Below, piece by piece: positions 13,875-22,735 of a DNA stretch of 23,515 nt. The notes under the pieces are model-generated. The model was not told the DNA's origin. It saw nothing but the letters and a program-made list of their open reading frames with translations, and made no database searches. Each line of letters begins with the position of its first letter. The first letter of the stretch is position 1. A program made the translations under genes and the position numbers. This DNA comes from HLUCCA09 sp039189975 (GTDB lineage: Bacteria > Pseudomonadota > Alphaproteobacteria > Rhodobacterales > Rhodobacteraceae), in contig JBCCYI010000045.1 of the NCBI GenBank assembly GCA_039189975.1, positions 1 to 23,515 of the forward strand. Reading direction: 5' to 3'.

Positions 13875-15353
13875 ATGCCGGTGCTCTGGATCGTCCTTGC
13901 CGTCTTTGCGCTGGGGGGGATCGGGTTTGCGATGGCCCGTGCCCGCGCCGTAGCGAGCGCAGGCGGGGATACACGCAAGCTGCATTCCCTGCCCAACTAT
14001 TATGGGTGGACGGCCATTCTGGCGACGGTGGTGCCGTCGCTTCTGGCTCTGGCGGCATGGCTGCTGATCGCGCCAATCGCGATCGAAGGACGCATCGCCC
14101 AAACGCTGCCCGAGAGCGCAATCGCCGAAGGGTCCTCGCGCGGGCTGGTGATGGCGGAGGTGCGGCGCACGGCCGATGGGCTCACTGCGGCCGTTGCGGC
14201 CGGGGCGCTGACGGACGACGTGGCACGCAACGCCCGGGCGGATTTCACCGACATGACGGCCCGGCTGCGCGACGCGGGCCAGATCGTGACCAACCAGATC
14301 ACGGCGCCTGTCCTGCGGGCCGCGCAGGAGTTGCGACAGGCCTCCGAGCGGTCGGCCAACACGATGGCGGTGGTCGTGCTGGTTCTCGCGATCGCCGGAT
14401 TTGCCCTTTCGATCACGCGGGCCTCCAAGGACTTTCGCGCGCGCAACGTCGTGGAGATTGGGATCAAGATCCTGCTGATCCTGGCCTCGACCATCGCGAT
14501 CCTCACGACGCTTGGCATCGTCCTGTCCATGCTCTTTGAGACGTTCCGGTTTTTCGATGCCTACCCCTGGCAGGAGTTCTTTTTCTCGCTGTCTTGGTCG
14601 CCGGACTTTCGGGGGAATTCCGAGCTTGGCATCCTGCCGCTGCTTTGGGGCACGCTCTACATCTCCCTCGTAGCGCTGCTGGTGGCGGTGCCTATCGGGC
14701 TCTATGCGGCGATCTACATGTCGGAATACGCATCGCCGCGGGTGCGGGCATTTGCCAAGCCGCTCATCGAGGTGCTCGCGGGCATTCCGACGATCGTCTA
14801 TGGCCTCTTTGCCCTGATCACCGTTGGGCCGGCGCTGCGCGACTACTTCGCCGAGCCGCTGGGGCTGGGCTCGTCCTCCTCCTCGGTGATGACGGCGGGG
14901 CTGGTGATGGGCATCATGCTCATCCCCTTTGTCTCGTCGCTGTCGGACGACATCATCAACGCAGTGCCGCAATCCATGCGGGACGGCTCGCTCGGGCTTG
15001 GCGCCACACAGTCGGAAACGATCCGGCAGGTGATCGTGCCCGCAGCGCTGCCGGGGATCGTCGGAGCCGTGCTGCTGGCGGCCTCGCGCGCCATTGGGGA
15101 GACGATGATCGTCGTCCTTGGGGCAGGGGCGGCGGCGGCGCAGTTCACCTCTGTCGGCGAGGTCGTGAACCCGTTTGAGGCCATGACGACCGTGACGGTG
15201 AAGATCGTCTCGCAACTCACGGGCGACACGGACTTTTCCAGCCCGGAGACGCTGGTCGCCTTCGCTCTGGGGCTGACGCTTTTCGTGATCACGCTCGCGC
15301 TCAATGTGCTGGCCCTCTACATCGTGCGCAAATATCGGGAGCAGTACGAATGA
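13875..15353 (+). CDS. pstC: Phosphate ABC transporter, permease PstC (long form)
   Basis: 492 residues, against about 320 in E. coli. The C-terminal 290 residues are the usual MetI-like permease: LGILPLLWGTLYISLVALLVA, EYASPRVRAFAKPLIEVLAGIPTIVYG (the EAA-type loop contacting PstB), MLIPFVSSLSDDIINAVPQSMRDGSLGLGA and RAIGETMIVV. The first about 190 residues are extra: a membrane segment at 1-20, another at 42-65, a helical charged region (70-155, probably periplasmic) and a further segment at 156-177. The long form is known from other alphaproteobacteria. GAGGTG precedes the start at 13875. The stop overlaps the pstA start by 4 bases (ATGA). Confidence 0.93.
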   Translation: MPVLWIVLAVFALGGIGFAMARARAVASAGGDTRKLHSLPNYYGWTAILATVVPSLLALAAWLLIAPIAIEGRIAQTLPESAIAEGSSRGLVMAEVRRTADGLTAAVAAGALTDDVARNARADFTDMTARLRDAGQIVTNQITAPVLRAAQELRQASERSANTMAVVVLVLAIAGFALSITRASKDFRARNVVEIGIKILLILASTIAILTTLGIVLSMLFETFRFFDAYPWQEFFFSLSWSPDFRGNSELGILPLLWGTLYISLVALLVAVPIGLYAAIYMSEYASPRVRAFAKPLIEVLAGIPTIVYGLFALITVGPALRDYFAEPLGLGSSSSSVMTAGLVMGIMLIPFVSSLSDDIINAVPQSMRDGSLGLGATQSETIRQVIVPAALPGIVGAVLLAASRAIGETMIVVLGAGAAAAQFTSVGEVVNPFEAMTTVTVKIVSQLTGDTDFSSPETLVAFALGLTLFVITLALNVLALYIVRKYREQYE

Positions 15354-16687
15354 CCGACGCAACCGTCACTGCGATCCCGAGCCCGGCCAGCAAGCCGCGC
15401 TCCTCTCTCCTGCTGCCGGACGCGCGCACAAAGAAGCGCAACGCCGCGGAAGCGCGATTCCGCCTCCTGGGTGCGATTGCGGTATGTCTTGGGGTGCTGG
15501 CGCTGGTTGGCTTGCTGACGTCGATCCTGCTCAACGGTCTTTCGGCCTTTCGGCAGGCGAAGATCGAGGTGCCGGTTGTCCTGACACAGGTGCAGGTGGA
15601 CGAGGCCGAGGCGGCGCTCATGAAGACCGGCGCCTATCGCGGAATCATTGCCGGAGCGCTGGAGGGCGCCCTTGCCGAGGCCGGACTCGACGCGGCGGCC
15701 GCGGGCGTCGACCCGGTGGACCTGATCTCCGGGGAGGCGCCCGCCACCCTGCGCAACTGGGTGCTCTCTCACCCGGATCGGATCGGCGAGGAGGTCCAGC
15801 TTGAGATCCTCGCCAATGGCCGGATTGACGGATATTACAAGGGTCGCGTGACGATGGCCTCGGCGGAGCTCGACGGCAATGTCACGCCCGAACAGCTCGC
15901 CTTTGCGGACCAGATGAAGGACGCGGGCCTGTTGAGTGTCGGCTTCAACTGGGGCTTCCTCACGCTGCCGGATGCCTCCGAGAACCGGCCGGAAGCCGCG
16001 GGATTGGGCGTGGCGATCCTGGGATCGGCCTACATGATGCTCGTGGTGCTGGGGCTTGCGCTGCCGATCGGTGTCGCGGCGTCGATCTACCTGGAGGAAT
16101 TTGCGCCGAAGAACTGGATCACGGACCTCATCGAGGTCAACATCTCAAACCTCGCGGCGGTGCCTTCCAGTGTTTTTGGTATCCTCGGCCTGGCGATTTT
16201 CATCAACTTTGCTGGTTTGACACAATCCGCGCCGATTGTCGGCGGGCTGGAGCTGACGCTCATGAACCTGCCAACGATCATCATCGCCACGCGCGCCTCG
16301 CTGAAGTCCGTGCCCCCGTCGATCCGAGATGCGGCTCTGGGCGTCGGGGCCTCCAAGATGCAGGCGGTGTTTCACCATGTGCTGCCGTTGGCCGCGCCCG
16401 GCATCCTGACCGGCACGATCATCGGCCTCGCGCAGGCTCTGGGTGAAACCGCGCCGCTTCTGCTGATCGGCATGGTCGACTTTGTCCGCGAATATCCCGC
16501 CGGCCCGCCGGAAGGTTTCTTTGATCCCGCCTCGGCGCTGCCCGTGCAGGTCTACAATTGGACGCAACGCGCGGACCCGGCCTTTGTCGAGCGCGCGTCT
16601 GGGGCGATCATCGTCTTGCTGATCTTCCTCTTTATGATGAACCTGCTGGCGATCTTCCTGCGCCGGCGTTTCGAACGCCGCTGGTAA
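15350..16687 (+). CDS. pstA: Phosphate ABC transporter, permease PstA with N-terminal DUF3333
   Basis: 445 residues, against about 296 in E. coli. The N-terminal half matches the DUF3333 arrangement: a basic cytoplasmic start (RTKKRNAAEARFRLLGA), one membrane segment (about 38-62) and a soluble domain of roughly 135 residues (QVQVDEAEAALMKTGAYRGI through GFNWGFLTLPDASENRPEAAG). The permease part follows, with ILGSAYMMLVVLGLALPIGVAASIYLEEFAPK, NLAAVPSSVFGILGLAIF, SLKSVPPSIRDAALGVGASK and AQALGETAPLLLIGM. The soluble domain should face the periplasm near PstS, but its job is unknown. The start overlaps the pstC stop, so translation is probably coupled. Confidence 0.93.
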   Translation: MTDATVTAIPSPASKPRSSLLLPDARTKKRNAAEARFRLLGAIAVCLGVLALVGLLTSILLNGLSAFRQAKIEVPVVLTQVQVDEAEAALMKTGAYRGIIAGALEGALAEAGLDAAAAGVDPVDLISGEAPATLRNWVLSHPDRIGEEVQLEILANGRIDGYYKGRVTMASAELDGNVTPEQLAFADQMKDAGLLSVGFNWGFLTLPDASENRPEAAGLGVAILGSAYMMLVVLGLALPIGVAASIYLEEFAPKNWITDLIEVNISNLAAVPSSVFGILGLAIFINFAGLTQSAPIVGGLELTLMNLPTIIIATRASLKSVPPSIRDAALGVGASKMQAVFHHVLPLAAPGILTGTIIGLAQALGETAPLLLIGMVDFVREYPAGPPEGFFDPASALPVQVYNWTQRADPAFVERASGAIIVLLIFLFMMNLLAIFLRRRFERRW

Positions 16688-16698
16688 GGAGCCGATCT

Positions 16699-17496
16699 AT
16701 GAACGACATGAGACCTCTGGAGCGCATCGTGAGCACCGACACTGTTAAAATCTCGGCCCGCAAGTGTCAGGTGTATTACGGCGACACCCATGCGATCAAA
16801 GACGTGGACGTCGACATTCTCGACAAGACCGTCACAGCTTTCATCGGGCCTTCGGGCTGCGGCAAGTCCACCTTTCTGCGGTGCCTGAACCGCATGAATG
16901 ACACGATCGACGTGGCCCGTGTCGAGGGCGACATCAAGATCGACGGGGAGGACATCTACGACCCCCAGGTCGACCCCGTGCAGCTGCGCGCGAAGGTTGG
17001 CATGGTGTTCCAGAAGCCCAATCCGTTTCCGAAGTCGATCTACGACAATGTCGCCTATGGCCCCAAGATCCATGGGCTTGCCCGGTCCAAGGCCGAGCTT
17101 GACGAAATCGTCGAGAAGGCGCTGCGCCGGGGTGCGATCTGGGATGAAGTCAAGGACCGGCTTAATGCGCCGGGCACGGGGCTGTCGGGGGGCCAGCAGC
17201 AGCGCCTGTGCATCGCGCGTGCCATCGCCACGGAGCCTGAGGTCCTGCTGATGGATGAGCCCTGCTCTGCGCTCGACCCGATTGCGACAGCCCAGGTCGA
17301 GGAACTGATCGACGAGCTGCGGCGGAATTACTCCGTCGTGATCGTGACCCATTCCATGCAACAGGCCGCGCGCGTGAGCCAGCGCACGGCGTTTTTCCAC
17401 CTCGGTCACCTCGTCGAATACGACGAGACGGGGACCATTTTCACCAAGCCGGGCGACCCCAGGACCGAGTCCTACATCACGGGCCGGATCGGCTAG
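16699..17496 (+). CDS. pstB: Phosphate ABC transporter, ATP-binding protein PstB
   Basis: 265 residues, normal length. It hydrolyses ATP to drive phosphate import through PstCA. All ABC motifs are intact: Walker A GPSGCGKST (50-58), Q-loop Gln105 in MVFQKPNPFPKSIYDNVAYG, signature LSGGQQQRL (162-170), Walker B VLLMDEP (182-188) and the H-loop His218 in VIVTHSM. CGKSTFLRCLNRMNDTI and MVFQKPNPFP mark it as PstB rather than another ATPase. The start at 16699 has AAGGAG six bases upstream; the frame is open further into pstA, which is not used. It follows pstA by 11 bases and precedes phoU by 16. Confidence 0.97.
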   Translation: MNDMRPLERIVSTDTVKISARKCQVYYGDTHAIKDVDVDILDKTVTAFIGPSGCGKSTFLRCLNRMNDTIDVARVEGDIKIDGEDIYDPQVDPVQLRAKVGMVFQKPNPFPKSIYDNVAYGPKIHGLARSKAELDEIVEKALRRGAIWDEVKDRLNAPGTGLSGGQQQRLCIARAIATEPEVLLMDEPCSALDPIATAQVEELIDELRRNYSVVIVTHSMQQAARVSQRTAFFHLGHLVEYDETGTIFTKPGDPRTESYITGRIG

Positions 17497-17512
17497 GCCG
17501 GGAGATTTTCTC

Positions 17513-18229
17513 ATGAACGATCCACATATTGTCTCCGCCTACGATCGGGATCTTGAGGCTATCCAGGCCCAGATCATGAAAATGGGCGGCTTGGTCGAGG
17601 CTGCCATCGTCGGCGCCGCCGAGTGCCTGGAGCGCCACGATCTGGAGCTGGCCGAGCGCGTGCGCCGAGGCGACGCCGCGATCGACGGGCTGGAGCAACT
17701 GATCAACGAGGAATGCGCGCGCACCATCGCCCTGCGCCAGCCGGCGGCCGGTGACCTACGCACGATCCTGACGGTGATGAAGATTGCCCATAGCCTCGAA
17801 CGTATGGGGGATTACGCCAAGAACATCGCCAAGCGCACGGGAGTTCTGGCCCAGATGCATCCGATTGACGGGGCAGGGGGCTCGATCCGGCGCATGGCGC
17901 GCCAGGTGGAGCTTATGCTCAAAGACGGGCTCGACGCCTACATTCAGAAGGACGCGGAGCTGGCCGAGGACATCCGTCACCGTGATAGCGACGTGGATCA
18001 GATGTACAATTCGCTCTTCCGCAACTTCCTTACCCATATGATGGAAGACCCGCGCAACATCACCGCCTGCATGCATCTGCATTTCATCGCGAAGAACATC
18101 GAGCGTATGGGTGATCACGTGACCAGCATCGCCGAGCAAGTGATCTATCTTGTGGAGGGCGAGATGCCGTCCGACGAACGCCCCAAGCGTGACAGGACCT
18201 CGCTCGTGGCGACGGAGACGGGCCAATGA
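17513..18229 (+). CDS. phoU: Phosphate signalling complex protein PhoU
   Basis: 238 residues with the two three-helix PhoU repeats (about 15-105 and 120-210). It carries the conserved acidic E/DxxxD signatures, for example RVRRGDAAIDGLEQLINEE and DIRHRDSDVDQMYNSLFRN, which bind metal clusters in known structures; AHSLERMGDYAKNIAKRT and AKNIERMGDHVTSIAEQ are the matching RMGDxxxNIA blocks. PhoU sits between the Pst transporter and PhoR and keeps the kinase off when phosphate is plentiful. GGAG stands 8 bases before the start. Its stop overlaps the phoB start by 4 bases (ATGA), so PhoU and PhoB levels are probably tied. Confidence 0.96.
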   Translation: MNDPHIVSAYDRDLEAIQAQIMKMGGLVEAAIVGAAECLERHDLELAERVRRGDAAIDGLEQLINEECARTIALRQPAAGDLRTILTVMKIAHSLERMGDYAKNIAKRTGVLAQMHPIDGAGGSIRRMARQVELMLKDGLDAYIQKDAELAEDIRHRDSDVDQMYNSLFRNFLTHMMEDPRNITACMHLHFIAKNIERMGDHVTSIAEQVIYLVEGEMPSDERPKRDRTSLVATETGQ

Positions 18230-18918
18230 GCCCAACCGAACAGCCCACGGTTTTGGTTGTCGAGGACGAGCCGGCGCAGCGCGAAGTCCTTGCCTATAAC
18301 CTCGAAGCCGAGGGCTTTGGCGTGGCCCGTGCCGAGAACGGCGAAGAGGCGCTGCTGATGGTCGACGAATGCGCGCCCGACATCATCGTGCTTGACTGGA
18401 TGTTGCCCAGCGTTTCTGGGATCGAGGTGTGCCGCCGTCTCAAAATGCGCTCTGATACGCGCAATGTGCCGATCATAATGCTCTCGGCGCGGTCCGAAGA
18501 GGTGGACCGGGTGCGTGGCCTCGAAACGGGGGCTGACGATTATGTAGTCAAGCCCTACTCGGTCGTGGAGCTGATGGCGCGGATCCGTGCCCAATTGCGC
18601 CGGACGCGGCCGTCGACGGTGGGTCAGCGTCTGGAGTTCGATGACATCGTGCTCGACGCTGAGACCTACCGTGTGTATCGCGACGACAAGCCGCTCAAGC
18701 TTGGTCCCACGGAGTTTCGCCTGCTCTCCACGTTCATGGAGAAGCCGGGACGCGTTTGGTCCCGCGAGCAGCTGCTCGACCGGGTCTGGGGCCGCGACAT
18801 TTACGTCGATACCCGCACCGTTGATGTGCACATCGGACGGTTGCGCAAGGCTTTGTGCTCCCATGGCGGGGAGGACCCCGTCCGTACGGTGCGCGGCGCG
18901 GGCTACGCCCTTGGCTGA
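18226..18918 (+). CDS. phoB: Phosphate regulon response regulator PhoB
   Basis: 230 residues, OmpR/PhoB class. The receiver domain (8-122) has the acidic pair Glu13-Asp14, phospho-acceptor Asp57 in VLDWMLPSVSG, Ser87 and Lys109 in DDYVVKPYS, all as expected. The C-terminal winged helix (about 130-229) contains PLKLGPTEFRLLSTFMEKPGRVWSREQLLDRVWG and VDVHIGRLRKAL, the recognition helix region. Phosphorylated by PhoR, it should bind the array at 12569-12597 and activate pst and other phosphate genes. It ends the cluster rather than neighbouring phoR. The stop codon lies inside the first unit of an 18-base tandem repeat; the protein ends YALG at a normal place for the family. Confidence 0.97.
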   Translation: MSPTEQPTVLVVEDEPAQREVLAYNLEAEGFGVARAENGEEALLMVDECAPDIIVLDWMLPSVSGIEVCRRLKMRSDTRNVPIIMLSARSEEVDRVRGLETGADDYVVKPYSVVELMARIRAQLRRTRPSTVGQRLEFDDIVLDAETYRVYRDDKPLKLGPTEFRLLSTFMEKPGRVWSREQLLDRVWGRDIYVDTRTVDVHIGRLRKALCSHGGEDPVRTVRGAGYALG

Positions 18919-18960
18919 TTGGTGCCTTGGGCTGATCGGAGCCCTGGGCTGATCGGGCGC
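18907..18960 (+). repeat. Three tandem 18-base units over the phoB stop
   Basis: Three adjacent degenerate units of the form CCTTGGGCTGATCGGNGC at 18907-18924, 18925-18942 and 18943-18960. Units 2 and 3 are closest to each other. The phoB TGA (18916-18918) lies in unit 1. The array fills much of the convergent gap to the next gene. Confidence 0.7.
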
Positions 18961-19040
18961 GTGATCGACCTTTGAGCGGTTTGCGTCCTGAGAGGAACGC
19001 CACGCATCCGCTCTCAACGTAGCCGGAGCCGCTGCCGGGT

Positions 19041-21449
19041 CTAGCCGCGCATACGGGCGCCGTCGGGATCGAAGAGCGGGGCCGATGCGATTCGGGCGGG
19101 GGTCATCTCACCGAGGATCTCGATCTCGACCGCGGTGCCCGGCTGGGCGTGCGCCCGCGGCACCAACCCCAGAGCGACGGAGGTGTCTGACCAGTGGGCG
19201 TAGCCGCCGGAGGTGCAGACGCCCTGGACCGCGCCGTCGAGCCAGATCGGCTCATCTGCGACGACGTCGGCGTCACCTGCGTCGACGAGGAACGGCGCGA
19301 GGATGCGCCGAGGCGGCGTGGCGCGCTCGATCTCGGCGATATCGCGGCCAATGAAGGCAGTGTTTTTCTTAAAGGAGATGAAACGGTCGAGACCGGTTTC
19401 GGCGGCCGTGTAGTCTGGCGAGAACTCGCGCAGCCAGGAGCCGAAGAACTTGTCGAGGCGCAGGGACATCATCGCGCGCATGCCGAAGGGACGTAGGCCG
19501 AGGTCGGCACCGGCTTCGGTCAGCGAATGGTAAAGCGCGCGCTGGGAGAGGGGGTCGCAGTAGATCTCGTAGCCGAGGTCGCCGGTGTAGCTGAGGCGTT
19601 GGACGATGCAGGAGGTCAGACCGATCGTCGTGCGCCGGACGTCCATGAAGCGCATCGCGGCGACGTCCGGAGGGGCGACGCGGGCAAAGAGGTCGCGCGC
19701 GCGGGGGCCGGCGATCTGGAAGCCGGTGCGGGCGTCGGAGATGTTCTCGATCTGGACGCCTTTGGTCGCGTGGGCTTCGAACCAGCGCAGGTGGTAATCT
19801 TGCGCGCCGTAGCTGGCGGTGAGCTGGAACTCCTCCTGGGCCAGGCAGGAGATCGTGAAGTCGCCGATAAGGCGGCCGTTGGGGGCGAGCATCGGCGTGA
19901 GCGAGACGCGGCCGGGGGCAGGCACGCGACCGGCCATGACCCTGTCGAGCCAGTCGCGCGCCGCGGGGCCGGTGACGCGGAACTTGCCGAAGTTGTGCAC
20001 TTCGTTGAGGCCGACGCCGGTGCGCACGGCGTGGACTTCGGCGCGCGTGGCCTCCCAGGCGTTGGAGCGGCGGAAGGTGGGTGTCTCGTAGCGGGGGTCG
20101 CCGGGCAGGGCGAAGTAGTTGGGCACTTCGAGCCCGAACTGCGCGCCGAAGACAGCGCCTTTCTCGGCCCAGATGTCGTGCATCGGGGTCGTGCGGAAGG
20201 GGCGGGCGGCGGGCAGCTCCTCGTTAGGGTAGGTGACGGAGAAGCGGCGCTGGTAGTTCTCGATCACCTTGGGGATTGTGTAGCCGGGCGTTGTCCAATG
20301 GCCGAAGCGGGAAACGTCGAGGCCGAAGGTGTTGCGGTCGGGCTGCCCCTCGATCATCCATTGCGCGAGCGTCAGGCCGACGCCGCCGCCCTGGCTGAAC
20401 CCGGCCATGACCGCGCAGGCGGCCCAGTAATTGCGCGTGCCGGAGACGGGGCCGACGAGCGGATTGCCGTCGGGCGCGAAGGTGAAGGGGCCGTGGATGA
20501 CGCGCTTGACGCCAGCGCGTTCAAGGACGGGGAAGCGGCGATGGGCGAAGGCGACGCTGTCCTCGATCTTCTCGAAATGGTCGTTGAGGAGCTCGTGGCC
20601 GAAGTCCCAGGGCGTGCCGTCGACGGCCCAGGGCTCGCAGGGCTGTTCGTAGAACCCGATGCAGAGGCCGCGACCCTCCTGGCGCAGGTAGCTCTCGCCG
20701 CCGGGGTCCATGACATGGGGGAATTCGGCACTGCGCTCGTAGATCTCGGGGATGTCGTCGGTGACGAGGTATTGGTGCGCCATGGGCATGAGCGGGTGAT
20801 AGACACCCGCCATCGCGCCGACCTCGCGGGCCCAGAGACCCGCGGCATTGACGATGTGTTCGGCGTGGATGGTGCCCTTGCCCGTCTCAACGTCCCAGGT
20901 GCCGTCGGGGCGTTGGGAGAGACGCTCGACCTTGCAGTGCAGCGCGATCTCGGCGCCCCCGAGCCGGGCCGCTTTGGCGTAGGCGTGGGTGGTGCCGGAG
21001 GGATCGAGGTGACCGTCGAGCGGGTCGTAGAGGGCGCCGAGGATGCCGTCTGTGTTGACCAGTTCGGCGCGGGCGCGGATCTCGGAAGGGCCGAGGATCT
21101 CGGTCTCGAGGCCCATATAGCGATGTTTGGCGCGCTCGGCCTTGAGCATGTCGAAGCGTTCAGGGGTGTCGGCCAGCGTGATGCCGCCGACATGGTGCAG
21201 GCCGCAGGAGAGGCCTGTGATCTCCTCCAATTCGCGGTAGAGGCGGATCGTGTAGCCCTGCAGGGCGGCCATGTTGGTGTCGCCATTGAGGGTGTGAAAG
21301 CCGCCTGCCGCGTGCCAGGTGGAGCCGGAGGTCAGCTCCGAGCGCTCCACCAGCATGACGTCGGACCAGCCGAGCTTGGTCAGGTGATAGAGCACCGAAC
21401 AGCCGACAACGCCGCCGCCGATGACGCAGACTTGTGTGGTGGTCTTCAT
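19041..21449 (-). CDS. FAD-dependent dimethylglycine dehydrogenase-like protein (DAO + GcvT domains)
   Basis: 802 residues. The N-terminal FAD-dependent oxidoreductase (DAO) domain (1-365) starts with VCVIGGGVVGCSVLYHL and holds SGSTWHAAGG, whose His46 matches the covalent FAD site of dimethylglycine and sarcosine dehydrogenases. A short FAO_M segment (about 370-425) links to an aminomethyltransferase (GcvT) domain (about 430-700: GVGLNEVHNFGKFRVTGPAA, LSYTGDLGYEIYC, KFFGSWLREFSPDYTA) and a GcvT C-terminal barrel (710-795). Enzymes of this build demethylate dimethylglycine or sarcosine and pass the one-carbon unit to tetrahydrofolate, in betaine breakdown; the exact substrate is not provable here. 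GGAGGAG precedes the start at 21449; the frame is open to 21719 without similarity. Confidence 0.9.
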   Translation of the reverse strand: MKTTTQVCVIGGGVVGCSVLYHLTKLGWSDVMLVERSELTSGSTWHAAGGFHTLNGDTNMAALQGYTIRLYRELEEITGLSCGLHHVGGITLADTPERFDMLKAERAKHRYMGLETEILGPSEIRARAELVNTDGILGALYDPLDGHLDPSGTTHAYAKAARLGGAEIALHCKVERLSQRPDGTWDVETGKGTIHAEHIVNAAGLWAREVGAMAGVYHPLMPMAHQYLVTDDIPEIYERSAEFPHVMDPGGESYLRQEGRGLCIGFYEQPCEPWAVDGTPWDFGHELLNDHFEKIEDSVAFAHRRFPVLERAGVKRVIHGPFTFAPDGNPLVGPVSGTRNYWAACAVMAGFSQGGGVGLTLAQWMIEGQPDRNTFGLDVSRFGHWTTPGYTIPKVIENYQRRFSVTYPNEELPAARPFRTTPMHDIWAEKGAVFGAQFGLEVPNYFALPGDPRYETPTFRRSNAWEATRAEVHAVRTGVGLNEVHNFGKFRVTGPAARDWLDRVMAGRVPAPGRVSLTPMLAPNGRLIGDFTISCLAQEEFQLTASYGAQDYHLRWFEAHATKGVQIENISDARTGFQIAGPRARDLFARVAPPDVAAMRFMDVRRTTIGLTSCIVQRLSYTGDLGYEIYCDPLSQRALYHSLTEAGADLGLRPFGMRAMMSLRLDKFFGSWLREFSPDYTAAETGLDRFISFKKNTAFIGRDIAEIERATPPRRILAPFLVDAGDADVVADEPIWLDGAVQGVCTSGGYAHWSDTSVALGLVPRAHAQPGTAVEIEILGEMTPARIASAPLFDPDGARMRG

Positions 21450-21646
21450 GGCTCCTCCGCTGCTCGCTCGTCTTTGAAGAGAACAGGTCGCAGGGGAGGG
21501 CTCGCTGCAATGCGACCGATCGTGTCGGGTTCGAGCCTTGGATCTGGTGCGGCGCGCGCTGCGAGGTGGCGGACGATGGGAATATACGTTCGCACGCCTG
21601 GCAGACGCAGCCGGGCAGACATCTGGACGAGTGCCCTTGGGCCGTG

Positions 21647-22621
21647 TCAGGCTGTGGGGCTGGCGCCCTTGCGGCGGCGTAGGGCGGCGAGACCGCCGAG
21701 GCCGGCCATCAGCAACCACGCCCCTGCGGGCAGCGGCATGACGGCAATTGGGTCTTCGGGGAGCGGCGGCACGAATTGGTCGGTCTGGCCGCTGGCGAGC
21801 ACGCCGGAGAGGTCGGCGCCCGATCCCTCGAAGACAAAGCCGAAGACGGTCGCCCCGGCGTCGATCCCCCAGGCGTCGAGGTCGAACCCCGCGACGCCCA
21901 TCTGCTGGCCGCCACCGATCTCGGTCGTATCGATGTTCATGCCGAGGGGTGCGAAGGTCGCGCTTGACATGGACAGCGCGTCGGACAGGACGAGACCCTC
22001 CGATGTGCGGCCAAGGATGAGGGAGAGCGCGAAACTGTCGTTGCGGCCCCGCTCGAAGAGCACGATCTCGGGCACATCGTCGGCGCCATCGGCATTGTCG
22101 GTGATCCCGTTGCTGAAGATGACCTCGTAGCTATGCGCGGCACCGCCCTCGCCGTCGGTCATCTCCGAGAGCGAGAGGGAGCTGAAGACCTCCAGAAGGC
22201 CCGCGTTCTGGATGGTGGGATCGGTGGTTTCCTTGACCGTGTCGGGCTGGCCGAGGGTCGCCATCGGGTTGGGGTCGCCGTCGTCGCCGGTATCGTTGTC
22301 GCCCCACTCCACGTTGACCTGGCCCGCGCCGGAGAGGACGGTCACCGATTGCGCGGCCTTGAAGTTGGTCGTCCCGGTGAAGGAGGTGCCAGCGAAGGTC
22401 AGCGTGTTGAGGTACACATCGTCGGTGAAGGTGGGGCGGCTGTCGCCCGTGCCGGAGTTCACGCCGATCTGGATGTTCGTGCCGGGGGCGACGGCGCCCG
22501 CGGTCTTGTCGGGGACATCGACGCTCATGAAGGTCGGCAAGAGCGGACTGGCGCTGGCGAGGCCGGGGGCGAGGCAGAGCAGAGCGGCAAGGGCCGCGGC
22601 GGAAACAGGGATATTCGTCAT
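21647..22621 (-). CDS. Secreted protein with VPLPA-CTERM-like sorting tail
   Basis: 324 residues. A signal peptide of about 24 residues (LAALLCLAPGLASA-SP) leads an acidic, Gly/Thr/Asp-rich, strand-rich body with GTSFTGTTNFKAAQSVTVL, EWGDNDTGDDGDPNP and FGFVFEGSGADLSGV. The tail VMPLPAGAWLLMAGLGGLAA followed by LRRRK has the three parts of a PEP-CTERM-type signal: a short PLPA motif, one membrane helix and a basic end. This variant is characteristic of Rhodobacteraceae, where a dedicated exosortase is thought to process such proteins; none is in this window. The function of the body is unknown. The start at 22621 fits the signal peptide; only a poor ribosome site is visible. Confidence 0.82.
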   Translation of the reverse strand: MTNIPVSAAALAALLCLAPGLASASPLLPTFMSVDVPDKTAGAVAPGTNIQIGVNSGTGDSRPTFTDDVYLNTLTFAGTSFTGTTNFKAAQSVTVLSGAGQVNVEWGDNDTGDDGDPNPMATLGQPDTVKETTDPTIQNAGLLEVFSSLSLSEMTDGEGGAAHSYEVIFSNGITDNADGADDVPEIVLFERGRNDSFALSLILGRTSEGLVLSDALSMSSATFAPLGMNIDTTEIGGGQQMGVAGFDLDAWGIDAGATVFGFVFEGSGADLSGVLASGQTDQFVPPLPEDPIAVMPLPAGAWLLMAGLGGLAALRRRKGASPTA

Positions 22622-22735
22622 GGTCGGACCGTCACAGTGAATCAACGGTCGAGCTATCGGGCCAGATTCGGGCGCCAACATGGCAAACGTTTCGTTAATT
22701 CTGGGCTTTGATCCGGGGCGCCCCAGTCCCTCGCG

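Noticed and set aside
13854..15362. 502-codon open frame on the minus strand
   Set aside because: It is antisense to pstC, extremely rich in Arg, His, Gln and Asp, with no recognisable fold; the plus-strand pstC explains the region.
18986..19017. TGAGAG / CTCTCA hairpin in the phoB convergent gap
   Set aside because: The stem is 6 bases with a 16-base loop and no T-tract, too weak to call a terminator.
21480..21560. tRNA-like T-loop (GGTTCGAGCC) between two minus-strand genes
   Set aside because: The flanking bases do not form a 5-base T-stem, and no anticodon arm or acceptor stem can be built, so it is a chance match.
19527..22130. 867-codon open frame on the plus strand
   Set aside because: It lies antisense to the dimethylglycine dehydrogenase-like gene and the PLPA-tailed gene. 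Its translation is low-complexity Gly/Ala/Val/Asp/Glu with no domain, as expected from G/C-rich third positions opposite a real gene.
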